Assembly (NCBI GenBank): GCA_011049795.1
Contig: DRHD01000204.1
Location: 1-35,615 of the forward strand
DNA length: 35,615 bases
Source: Porticoccus sp.
GTDB lineage: Bacteria > Pseudomonadota > Gammaproteobacteria > Pseudomonadales > Porticoccaceae
Direction of reading: 5' to 3'
Below the pieces are notes generated by a model. That model was not told the DNA's origin. It saw only the letters and a program-made list of their open reading frames with translations, and searched no databases. Positions 24,201-30,489 of this stretch are shown here, piece by piece (position 1 is the stretch's first letter; the number at the start of each line of letters is the position of its first letter). The position numbers and the translations under genes were made by a program.

Positions 24201-24796
24201 TACTGACCACTGAGGTGGCAAAAAACTATTTTAAACTGCTGGCGATCAAAGATGAATATGAAGTGGCCAGGCTTTATACCAATGGAGAATTTGAACAGCA
24301 TTTGAACAATCAGTTTGAAGGGAATTTCCGTTTGAAATTCCATCTGGCACCACCGCTATTGGCTAAGCGAGATGCTGTGACGGGCCACCTGCAAAAAAGA
24401 GAATTTGGTGGTTGGGTTCTACCCCTGTTTCGCCAACTGGCCAAGCTGAAATTCCTGAGGGGATCAATGTTTGATGTTTTTGGTTTCTCATCCGAGAGAA
24501 AAATGGAACAGCAACTGCTGGTGGAATATGAGCAGACCTTGGCCGACGTGCTGGAGGGTATAAACGAACATAATTATCAAACAGCCATTGAGATTGCATC
24601 GCTGCCCGAGAAAATTCGTGGTTTTGGCCATGTAAAAGAACATAACCGGAAGATTGCTAAAGAGAGAGAGGTGCAGTTAATGGCTGCATTCAAAGATTCT
24701 CCGGTAACGATTCCTGTAACGATGGTTGAACCGGAAAGTATCAAGACAGAAAGCATCAAGACAGGAATATCTCCAAGAGAAAAGGAGACAAAATAA
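21248..24796 (+). CDS. Indolepyruvate:ferredoxin oxidoreductase family protein (fused alpha-gamma), 2-oxoacid oxidoreductase
   Basis: 1182 residues, the full-length fused form. An N-terminal thiamine-dependent region carries ISGYRGSPLGSLDQ. WYCSGCPHNTST (about 425) and GIGCHYMVQWM lead into the TPP core with YNDAVAMTGGQPVDG (about 530). Near 634, CEGCGDCGVQSNC and CNKDYSCVKGFCPSF are 4Fe-4S ligand clusters, and GIGGTGVLTVG (about 722) opens the gamma-type domain. It oxidatively decarboxylates 2-oxo acids to acyl-CoA, reducing ferredoxin. GTG 21248 is chosen because GGAG at 21239-21242 sits 5 nt before it and overlaps GTG 21242. The last codons hold a 15-bp tandem duplication (ESIKT twice). 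Confidence 0.94.
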   Translation: MKISLDDKYLLDKGRAYLSGIEALVRLPILQHQRDQERGLNTACFISGYRGSPLGSLDQSLWKAKPFLDKHNIYFQPGINEDLGMTAVWGSQQVNIFPGAKYDGVYGMWYGKGPGLDRSLDVLKHANAFGTSKYGGVLAVVGDDHASKSSTLPHQSDHMFIGATCPVLNPAGVQEVLDLGVYGWELSRYCGCWVGMKVITENCDAAISAEIDPGRVNIILPEDFVLPEGGVHARWPDTPLEQEKRLQRDKIYAALAFARANNLNRITLDSPNARLGIITTGKSYLDTLQALDDLGIDESLAAEIGLRLYKVGMSWPLEPVVTHQFAEGLEEILVIEEKRSVIEDQLTSQLYNWPVEKRPRVVGEYDEHRELLVTNLGELTPALIARIIASRIGKFFISEPIEKRLAFLEAKEQSLASKMPLIERNPWYCSGCPHNTSTVVPEGSMAMAGIGCHYMVQWMDRSTYTFTQMGGEGATWIGQAPFTETQHVFQNLGDGTYFHSGLLAIRAAIAAGVNITYKILYNDAVAMTGGQPVDGDLSVEKMVYQLRGEGIKRIAVVSDNPDQFSHDFSTAFIKEFKGLSIHHRDQLEAVQLELREILGTSVLIYVQTCAAEKRRRRKKGVMEDPAKRVFINELVCEGCGDCGVQSNCLSVIPKDTVLGRKRMIDQSACNKDYSCVKGFCPSFVTVHGGQLKKNTAMADEDDWPELPLPTLPTIDVPYNIMVAGIGGTGVLTVGSVLGMAAHIAEKGTSVLTQTGLAQKFGSVTSHVRIANHQSDIHGVRIPAGDAHLLLGADLVVSTSNEALAKVNKEFSSAVINSHESPTAEFTHNPDAEFPASAMMQVIRDETGADRTWFIDSTQLGTALLGDAISANMLLLGYAWQQGMIPLPLEAIEQAIAINNVSIEMNLKAIQWGRRFACDPARVKVLAGMEKSSPSPQSLSDLINYRYDFLTSYQHLAYADRYKTRVEQVRQVERGLFPDHDDTQMLLTTEVAKNYFKLLAIKDEYEVARLYTNGEFEQHLNNQFEGNFRLKFHLAPPLLAKRDAVTGHLQKREFGGWVLPLFRQLAKLKFLRGSMFDVFGFSSERKMEQQLLVEYEQTLADVLEGINEHNYQTAIEIASLPEKIRGFGHVKEHNRKIAKEREVQLMAAFKDSPVTIPVTMVEPESIKTESIKTGISPREKETK
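24734..24763. repeat. In-frame 15-bp tandem duplication near the oxidoreductase stop
   Basis: GAAAGTATCAAGACA (24734-24748) and GAAAGCATCAAGACA (24749-24763) are adjacent with one difference, coding ESIKT twice in the tail, 10 codons before the stop. Confidence 0.75.
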
Positions 24797-25881
24797 TGAG
24801 CGTATTTAGTCACCCCGAATTTGATGGCCACGAAAAGCTGGTATTTCACCATGACCGGTCGTCAGGCTTGAAAGCCATCGTGGCGATTCATAATACCAAT
24901 CTCGGCAATGCGCTTGGCGGTTGCCGGATGTGGAACTACGCCTCTGATGATGATGCTATAGCTGATGTATTACGTCTTTCCAAGGGTATGACCTATAAGG
25001 CAGCCATTACCGGCCTGAATATAGGCGGTGGTAAGAGCGTCATTATTGGTAACCCACGCCGTGACAAAACACCAGAACTCCTTCGTGCCATGGGCCGTTT
25101 TGTGAATAGCCTGAATGGTGAGTACATCACCGCCGAGGATGTAGGTATTTACGAGGAAGATGTCAAAGTGATCGCCAGTGAAACCGAGTATGTGACGGGC
25201 TTTGATAGCAATAGTGTTGGCATTAACGGCCCTTCGCCTTACACGGCCTACGGCGTATTTAGAGGTATTGAGGCGGCGGTACGTTTCAGGTTGGGTCGCA
25301 ACAATCTGGAGGGTATTCGTGTGGCCATACAGGGTGTGGGTAAGGTGGGGTTTGAGCTTGCCCAGTTACTGATCAATGCGGGTGCTGAGGTGACTGCGGC
25401 AGATATCTTTACTGATAATCTTGAGCGTGCTGTCAGAGAGTTGGGTGTTATTCCTGTACCCGCCGATCAAATCCTGTACCAACAAGTAGAGGTCCTGGCG
25501 CCTTGTGCCATGGGTGCCACCTTGAACAAAGAGACCATTCCACAGCTGAAGGCCAGTATTGTGGCGGGTTCAGCTAACAATCAACTGGGCGATCGTTCTG
25601 ATGGGGAGCGATTAACCGAAGCAGGCATTCTCTATGTGCCGGACTACGTGATTAACGCCGGTGGCCTGATTAAAGTGTACTACCAGTATTTTGGTGCAGA
25701 CAGGCAGGAAGTTATCAGCCACATCGATCAGATTGCAGAAGAAACCCTGCCAAGAATTTTCTCCGTTGCCAGAGAGTTGAGAAAACCCACCAGTGTGATT
25801 GCCGATGAGCTGGCCAGAGAACGTTTTATGGCCGGTGAATTCGCGCAAACCAATGCCGCTTTAACTGTTGTAGGGATATAA
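24796..25881 (+). CDS. Leucine/valine/phenylalanine-type amino-acid dehydrogenase
   Basis: 361 residues, in the Glu/Leu/Phe/Val dehydrogenase family. MTYKAAITGLNIGGGKSVIIG (residues 55-81) includes the catalytic Lys in a GGGKS setting, TAEDVGIYEEDV is the active-site Asp region, and VAIQGVGKVGFELAQLL (about 175-191) is the NAD-binding Rossmann motif. It deaminates an amino acid to a 2-oxo acid with NAD reduction; leucine or valine is likely, but the specificity residues are not conclusive. ATG 24796 overlaps the preceding TAA by one base, giving tight coupling. Together the two enzymes would take an amino acid to acyl-CoA. Confidence 0.94.
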   Translation: MSVFSHPEFDGHEKLVFHHDRSSGLKAIVAIHNTNLGNALGGCRMWNYASDDDAIADVLRLSKGMTYKAAITGLNIGGGKSVIIGNPRRDKTPELLRAMGRFVNSLNGEYITAEDVGIYEEDVKVIASETEYVTGFDSNSVGINGPSPYTAYGVFRGIEAAVRFRLGRNNLEGIRVAIQGVGKVGFELAQLLINAGAEVTAADIFTDNLERAVRELGVIPVPADQILYQQVEVLAPCAMGATLNKETIPQLKASIVAGSANNQLGDRSDGERLTEAGILYVPDYVINAGGLIKVYYQYFGADRQEVISHIDQIAEETLPRIFSVARELRKPTSVIADELARERFMAGEFAQTNAALTVVGI

Positions 25882-25898
25882 TATCGCTGCGTTTGAAG

Positions 25899-26519
25899 AT
25901 GATGGTTAACAGGCCGGCAGCAGTGATAGACGACGACAAAAAATTATTCCACGAAGAGATGGGCGATGTGGCACCGTTAAATAAAACGGCTGACCGTGTT
26001 GACCTGAAAAAGACCGTGGAACAAATACCGGGGTTAGCAGTGCGCCGCCGCGATGCCCAGCAGGCGTCGCCAAAAAACTGTGACGCACTGTCTTCTGAAG
26101 ACCATATCGTTATGGTTAAACCCCGGGATGTGCTCAGTTTCAAGCGTGATGGCGTTCAGCATGGCGTCTTCAAAAACCTGCGTCTTGGAAAGAGCTTATC
26201 AGATGCTGTGCTCGACTTGCACCGACTGACCGTCGTGCAGGCACAGCAACAGGTCTTTCAGTTTATCCAAGACTGTATCAAGCACGATATTCGTTATGCC
26301 CTGATCACCCATGGCCGGGGAGAGAACCGCGAAAAGCCCGCTTTATTGAAGAGTTGCACAAATCATTGGCTCCAACAACTGGATGGCGTGCTGGCTTTTC
26401 ACAGTGCGCAGCCCCAGCATGGCGGTACCGGTTCGACTTATGTGTTGTTGCGTAAGAGTGAGAAGAAGAGTTTAGAGAACAGGGAACGGCGCCAGAAGGG
26501 TAAGAATCGGCTGGAGTGA
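25899..26519 (+). CDS. smrA: Smr-domain DNA endonuclease SmrA
   Basis: 206 residues. The C-terminal Smr domain shows LDLHRLTVVQAQQQVFQFI, ALITHGRGEN and HGGTGSTYVLLRK, all standard. The N terminus (about residues 1-90) has the acidic LFHEEMGDVAPL linker typical of SmrA/YdaL. Smr domains nick branched or structured DNA/RNA; SmrA's role is not fixed. The start is uncertain among TTG 25893, ATG 25899 and ATG 25902, and no clear ribosome site precedes any, so it may be translated by coupling to the dehydrogenase 17 nt upstream. Confidence 0.9.
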   Translation: MMVNRPAAVIDDDKKLFHEEMGDVAPLNKTADRVDLKKTVEQIPGLAVRRRDAQQASPKNCDALSSEDHIVMVKPRDVLSFKRDGVQHGVFKNLRLGKSLSDAVLDLHRLTVVQAQQQVFQFIQDCIKHDIRYALITHGRGENREKPALLKSCTNHWLQQLDGVLAFHSAQPQHGGTGSTYVLLRKSEKKSLENRERRQKGKNRLE

Positions 26520-26535
26520 GGTTTTATGCCGCTAG

Positions 26536-26554
26536 CCGGGCCGTAAAGACCCGG
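26536..26554. terminator. Weak stem-loop between convergent smrA and GvpU-like gene
   Basis: CCGGG (26536-26540) and CCCGG (26550-26554) pair, with a 9-nt loop CCGTAAAGA. It has the right place for termination but lacks a T run, so the role is only suggested. Confidence 0.3.
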
Positions 26555-26611
26555 TTGAGGTGGTGGCCTTCTGGTTCATGTTACGCGTGTCGTTAATCAG
26601 AGTTCCCTTAA

Positions 26612-27043
26612 TTACGTATCCCCCTCACTGAGTGAGCCCAGCGAAAAACCACTGACTTCTGATACCCGGCCTCTCCACCAAACACCTTTGTTTTCAGGGA
26701 TGGGAGCGCCATTGGTATTGAAGAATTTCGCATCTTCTATGTGTACATAAATAGGCGGTGACGGCTCTTCTTCCGATGAGTAAATTTCGCCATTTTTTGC
26801 AAAAGCATTTTTAATCTCATCTTCAACCTCATCACCAGAAAACCCGCTGGCAAAGTCAGCACCAAAACCTTCAAAGTAATGCTTTCCTCCTATCAGGTTT
26901 CCAGAAACCAAAAAGCCACCGACATTAAGCGTAATGCCAAACTTAAGTTCTCCGGAATTCACCATATTTATAAGGTTCTGAAGGAACCAGTCTTTGTCGT
27001 CAATCCGTATTACTGAGGTTATGTCTTTACTTTTATCGTTCAT
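26612..27043 (-). CDS. GvpU-like protein (gas-vesicle accessory family), orphan
   Basis: 143 residues from ATG 27043. The body reads FGITLNVGGFLVSGNLIGGK, then HYFEGFGADF, then PPIYVHIEDAKFF and GVWWRGRVSEVSGFSLGSL, closely following the Bacillus GvpU pattern (ITLNV.G....G.LI, H...AK, WRG....V.GF.LG). Family assignment is from remembered motifs, not a search. GvpU helps gas-vesicle clustering in Bacillus, but no other gvp gene is present, so a gas-vesicle role here is doubtful. The longer frame to 27076 lacks support. It is the first of a run of minus-strand accessory genes that resemble integron cassettes. Confidence 0.7.
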   Translation of the reverse strand: MNDKSKDITSVIRIDDKDWFLQNLINMVNSGELKFGITLNVGGFLVSGNLIGGKHYFEGFGADFASGFSGDEVEDEIKNAFAKNGEIYSSEEEPSPPIYVHIEDAKFFNTNGAPIPENKGVWWRGRVSEVSGFSLGSLSEGDT

Positions 27044-27306
27044 GGGTTTGTTCTCTTTTGATTGTTTTATAATCAAGCTTAGTCATGCGGTTTATTATCA
27101 TCTTTTTTCATGTTTTGTGGGGTGCTCGACGGTGAATTTTACTTAGGTGTTACTGATTCGATAATTGATTTTTCATATTCATTTCAGTAACCAGTAGTCA
27201 TTGAATTCTATATATTCATTTCTTTTGGGTATGCCAAATACGCCCACTACTAAAAGCCTGCCAACCCCAGGTTTCGCATAGCATTATCGGCTAATGCCAC
27301 GTTAGG

Positions 27307-27933
27307 TTACTTGTTGTACTCCAATGATGCCATCTTAACTGCGGTGGATATGAGAGTAATACCGGCGGCTTTATTGATTAAGTTGATCACCCATTGCTTC
27401 AATGCCTGCTTAGCTAATCGGTTTCCCAAGTGGCTATAAACACTGTAGATCAATAGGTCAGCAAGAAAACAGGAAGCACCCATGACCAGTATTTGAAAAA
27501 AGATGGGTTCAACAGGGTCTATGAATTGAGGAAGTAATGCAGAAAAGTACAACAATGCTTTTGGGTTTGCCAGTTGAATAACAAGGCCCTGAGAAAACAG
27601 TTTGAGTGCTCCTGCTTCTGCTAGTTGGCGATTAATTTTGATGGCCCCGGATTTACTGAGCAGAGCACCAATCCCAAGGTATAACAAATACACAACACCC
27701 ACCCATTTGACGGCAGAAAACATCAGGTTAGAAGTGATGATCAGTGATGCGATGCCTGTCGCCGATAGAGCAAAGAAAATAACATCTGCAGTTGCGACAC
27801 CCAGAACTCCAAAAAATGCTCTGTTAGATGCATTCGTTGCCCCTTGGGACGCCACCGTTATCGCCGCAGGCCCCGGAATCAGGATAAGCATTACCGTGGT
27901 AGTGAGGAAGATAAGGTAAAGGCTGATATCCAA
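27307..27933 (-). CDS. LysE-family exporter
   Basis: 208 residues with about six hydrophobic segments. The LysE/RhtB motif LILIPGPAAITVASQGATNA is at the N terminus, and GVVYLLYLGIGAL and LANPKALLYFSALLPQF are further family blocks. It exports an amino acid or small metabolite across the inner membrane; the substrate is unknown. The start is TTG 27933 with a strong GGAGG six nt upstream; no ATG is near. It is preceded by an attC-like structure and followed by 263 bp without a gene, where ACCTAAC just after the stop fits an integron R'' core. Confidence 0.9.
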   Translation of the reverse strand: MDISLYLIFLTTTVMLILIPGPAAITVASQGATNASNRAFFGVLGVATADVIFFALSATGIASLIITSNLMFSAVKWVGVVYLLYLGIGALLSKSGAIKINRQLAEAGALKLFSQGLVIQLANPKALLYFSALLPQFIDPVEPIFFQILVMGASCFLADLLIYSVYSHLGNRLAKQALKQWVINLINKAAGITLISTAVKMASLEYNK

Positions 27934-27946
27934 TTTTAACCTCCGT

Positions 27947-27993
27947 TTTTAACGCCCGCAACAGTGGTGAATTCTGTTGTTTACTTGTTATGT
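27947..27993 (-). repeat. Short integron attC-like site
   Basis: Minus strand: ACATAAC ... CAACAG, a 9-nt centre, CTGTTG ... GCGTTA, so both outer TAAC/GTTA cores and an inner 6-bp stem are paired. This has the shape of a minimal attC recombination site. The length is at the short end, so confidence is limited. Confidence 0.4.
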
Positions 27994-28009
27994 GGGTTGC
28001 AGAGGATAT

Positions 28010-28246
28010 TTACTTATGTGGCAATGACTCGAATTCTTGTCGTTTAGACTCAAACCATTTTTTCATATCCTCCGGATTTTGCATTAGCGCACCCATTTTT
28101 TTCATAGAGTCCATATGTGTCGCATCTTGTTTTTGATGCATTTCCATTCCGTGTTTTTTGCTTAGCTCTGACATTTCTTCAAATGTCTCTGCTTGGAACT
28201 CCATATCACAAGCACCACCTAGCTGCTTACAAGTCATAGCTTTCAT
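28010..28246 (-). CDS. Small DUF1059-like protein
   Basis: 78 residues. MTCKQLGGACDMEFQAETFE followed by EMSELSKKHGMEMHQK fits the DUF1059 pattern (TC..LGG.CD..F.A.T..E....  H). Two Cys and several His could bind a metal. The remainder is a short methionine- and lysine-rich helix (PEDMKKWFESKRQEFES). Function is unknown. The gene has an attC-like site on each side on the same strand, making it the best single-cassette candidate. The ribosome site is poor. Confidence 0.75.
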   Translation of the reverse strand: MKAMTCKQLGGACDMEFQAETFEEMSELSKKHGMEMHQKQDATHMDSMKKMGALMQNPEDMKKWFESKRQEFESLPHK

Positions 28247-28273
28247 TATTGGTTTCTCTTGATGATTTATTCA

Positions 28274-28348
28274 TATAACGTCTTGCTAAGGGGCGAATTA
28301 CCGAAGCGAAGCGTAGGTGATTTGTCCCGCTTGAGTAACTTGTTAGCC
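28274..28348 (-). repeat. Integron attC-like site (cassette recombination site)
   Basis: Minus strand: GGCTAACAAGTTACTCAAGC at the 5' end and CGCCCCTTAGCAAGACGTTA at the 3' end, with a GAAGC/GCTTC hairpin in the centre. The two halves are imperfect inverted repeats over about 28 bp with unpaired bases, the architecture and ends of chromosomal integron attC sites. It begins 3 nt after the stop of one minus-strand gene and ends before the next, exactly where cassettes join. Confidence 0.72.
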
Positions 28349-28350
28349 AA

Positions 28351-29082
28351 TTACTTGATGAGCGCACTGATATACAAAAGTTCTTCTACTATTGCCCGAT
28401 ACCCTAGCTTGTCTTTTCTAATATCGTCTCTTCTACAGTTGTATTTAACTCGATGCGCCGACAAATTTCCAAGCTCTCTAAATTTATCAATATCTTTTTT
28501 TACGTCATTGGATATTGTGATTTCGGTCCGAGATATTGCCTTGTTTATCAAGGTTTTTAGATTTTGATAGTTTCCATCCTGATCTTTTGCGGCATCTTCT
28601 ATTTTTGCAGCCTCAAAACAATGAATAAGAAGAACTTCTAAAAGCCTTCGCATCATGAGACTGCAGGCATCAAATAAATTATTTTCATATGATGAGTTTA
28701 TTTATTTTGCCAACTTAATTAAGTACGGACGATTAGTTTCTTGCAAAAGAATTTCTGGCAAAATGGAGTCATCTGAAACAACCTCTTCAGATTCTGAAAT
28801 ATCTGGATAGGCAGCTTTAAAACCCGCCATTTTTTTGACAGACAGCCTGAATTGATTCTTCTTGCTACCTTTGACAAAGGAATTAGACTTCTCAACTTTA
28901 CCTTTCAATCTTGTTTGATTGGGCTTTGCAAACCCTAGCGCAAATATGATTGAAGATATGTCAGAAATAGTAAATTCTTGCTCTTGTTTATTTTCAGCAA
29001 GAAAAAAAGCTAAAAGTTCGACCTTCTCTATTTCCTGTTTGCTGACGAAGTCGGCTTGGTTAGAGAACTCCTGTACCTTCAT
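28351..29082 (-). pseudogene. wHTH plus DUF4145/HEPN-like protein interrupted by one in-frame TAA
   Basis: Two minus-strand frames, 29082-28702 and 28701-28351, are in the same register and separated only by TAA 28704-28702. Read through, they give 243 residues. The N-terminal half looks like a winged helix (EQEFTISDISSIIFALGF, QFRLSVKKMAGF). The C-terminal half is DUF4145-like: YENNLFDACSLMMRRLLEVL and FRELGNLSAHRVKYN. Upstream of the internal ATG 28656, the sequence between the stop and that ATG is still family-like, so a CAA-to-TAA nonsense change is the simplest explanation. DUF4145/HEPN relatives occur in RNases and defence loci. ATG 29082 overlaps the preceding gene (ATGA). Confidence 0.7.
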
Positions 29083-29648
29083 GATTCAGGCAGCAAGTCA
29101 GATACATATATCTCACCTGTTCTAGTAAGGCGCCATTGTGAGGAGTCTTCTTCATTTGCTTCGAAAAGATCTCGCTCATTTTTATTGTTAATCATTATCT
29201 GGCGAAGGTGTCCAGGTCTCTTAAGTTTTAGCATTTTGTAAGCGTACTCAACTTGCCCCTCTGCAAAATTTTTCTCCCCGAGTAATTCTGTTATGTAGTA
29301 GCCAATAACAGCGATGATATTGCCATTACCTGTTCCTGGTTTCTTTTCCTCCAGGAAAGTTTCGAGAGATGGCGTGTCGTCCTTCCCGTGGATATCAAAA
29401 CGCTCGATTGATACCTTAGGAGCTGCTTTTTTACCACTAGATGCCTTCTTGGCTGTGGTCTTTTTAGCCGGAGCCTTTTTGGCGCTCGGATTGGCTTGAG
29501 GCTCGGGATCAATAGGCAGAACTGGAGCTGGATCAGCTTTCAGCATTCCTTTGAATTGATCAAGATAAGCACTCACAAAGGATTCACTACCTTCAAGCTC
29601 GATAGTACCTTCCTTAATGTTGATTTTTGCCTTTGTTACTTCTCCCAT
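29079..29648 (-). CDS. Unknown protein with Lys/Ala-rich linker and winged-helix-like C terminus
   Basis: 189 residues from ATG 29648, which has AAGGA 8 nt upstream; TTG 29702 and ATG 29657 are less likely. The N-terminal segment KINIKEGTIELEGSESFVSA followed by YLDQFK is a small domain. A PAKKTTAKKASSGKK-type basic linker follows, and the C-terminal part (IIAVIGYYITELLGEKNF...WRLTRTGEIYV) resembles the winged helix in the next gene. Its stop overlaps the start of the DUF4145-like gene, so they form a two-gene unit. The function is unknown; a sensor or adaptor for the partner is a guess. Confidence 0.68.
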   Translation of the reverse strand: MGEVTKAKINIKEGTIELEGSESFVSAYLDQFKGMLKADPAPVLPIDPEPQANPSAKKAPAKKTTAKKASSGKKAAPKVSIERFDIHGKDDTPSLETFLEEKKPGTGNGNIIAVIGYYITELLGEKNFAEGQVEYAYKMLKLKRPGHLRQIMINNKNERDLFEANEEDSSQWRLTRTGEIYVSDLLPES

Positions 29649-29702
29649 CAGCTTCATCCTTAAATGGTTGTTAATATTTTTGTTGGCTAACAGCTTATTC
29701 AA

Positions 29703-29976
29703 AAACCTAAGGCTTTATATCACTTTGGCTCCTGATCCAAGAGCTAATAATATTCAGCCAAAGACATTATTGTCTATTTACAATGGGTTAGAGAAATCAG
29801 GAGGTTTCGTTATTTGGCATCAGAAGCCTAATCCCTGTTTTTATTTTCCAATCCCTTTCCACTGATCATAAATCAACATCTTTTAAAATCAAGGACTTAA
29901 TAGGTTCCCCCTGAATCAGAGGGCTATGATTCCTCATTTAAGTGACGCCTGATCCAGGAGATTGATCGGCTTTAAT
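29703..29976. other. Gene-free AT-rich gap with possible decayed attC-like structure
   Basis: No convincing coding frame lies here. On the minus strand a TAAC core (about 29796) and a GTTA core (about 29692) flank inverted TTTGGCT/AGCCAAA arms (29757-29763 and 29725-29731), loosely resembling a long attC. The similarity is weak. Confidence 0.2.
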
Positions 29977-30453
29977 TTATAGCCCCAACCCAGATAACCC
30001 GGGGTGGTCGTCAGGGCGGGGACCTAAAGGCCAATGAAATTTACGCTCTGATTCTGTTATGGCTAAATCATTAATACTGGCATGTCTGAACGCCATTAAG
30101 CCTTGCTCATTAAATTGCCAGTTCTCGTTACCGTAAGAGCGATACCATTGGCCATTGATATCATGCCATTCGTAGGAAAAGCGTACAGCAATACGATTAT
30201 CCTTAACGCACCAGACTTCTTTAATCAGCCGGTATTCTAATTCTCGTTCCCATTTGCCTGTTAAAAATTCGATAATTGCTGTGCGCCCATTAATGAATTT
30301 TGAACGATTTCGCCAGCTAGAGTCAGCGGTGTATGCCAGAGCGATAGCTTCAGGATTTTTATTGTTCCAGGCATCTTCGGCTTTACGAGTTTTGATGACG
30401 GCATCTTCCAGGCTAAACGGTGGAAAGGGTGGTCGTGCTTCCGATTGATTCAT
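29977..30453 (-). CDS. DUF1348 / NTF2-like (SnoaL-type) protein
   Basis: 158 residues in one NTF2-like alpha+beta barrel: [20 protein letters not shown], then [51 protein letters not shown] and the family end [20 protein letters not shown]. This is the DUF1348 group, about 150-160 residues. NTF2-like proteins bind or isomerise small molecules; no reaction is known here. ATG 30453 is chosen over the longer frame because GAGAAC precedes it. It follows the PPOX/reductase fusion by 36 nt on the same strand and probably shares its transcript. Confidence 0.92.
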   Translation of the reverse strand: MNQSEARPPFPPFSLEDAVIKTRKAEDAWNNKNPEAIALAYTADSSWRNRSKFINGRTAIIEFLTGKWERELEYRLIKEVWCVKDNRIAVRFSYEWHDINGQWYRSYGNENWQFNEQGLMAFRHASINDLAITESERKFHWPLGPRPDDHPGLSGLGL

Positions 30454-30489
30454 AATGGTTCTCAATGGCCAGTTTGTATTAAGAGCGAT

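Noticed and set aside
27044..27306. Small frames in the gap between LysE-like and GvpU-like genes
   Set aside because: Only frames of about 10 codons exist (for example one starting MKKDDNK), too short and unsupported; the stretch holds GCATTA/TAATGC inverted arms but no clear feature.
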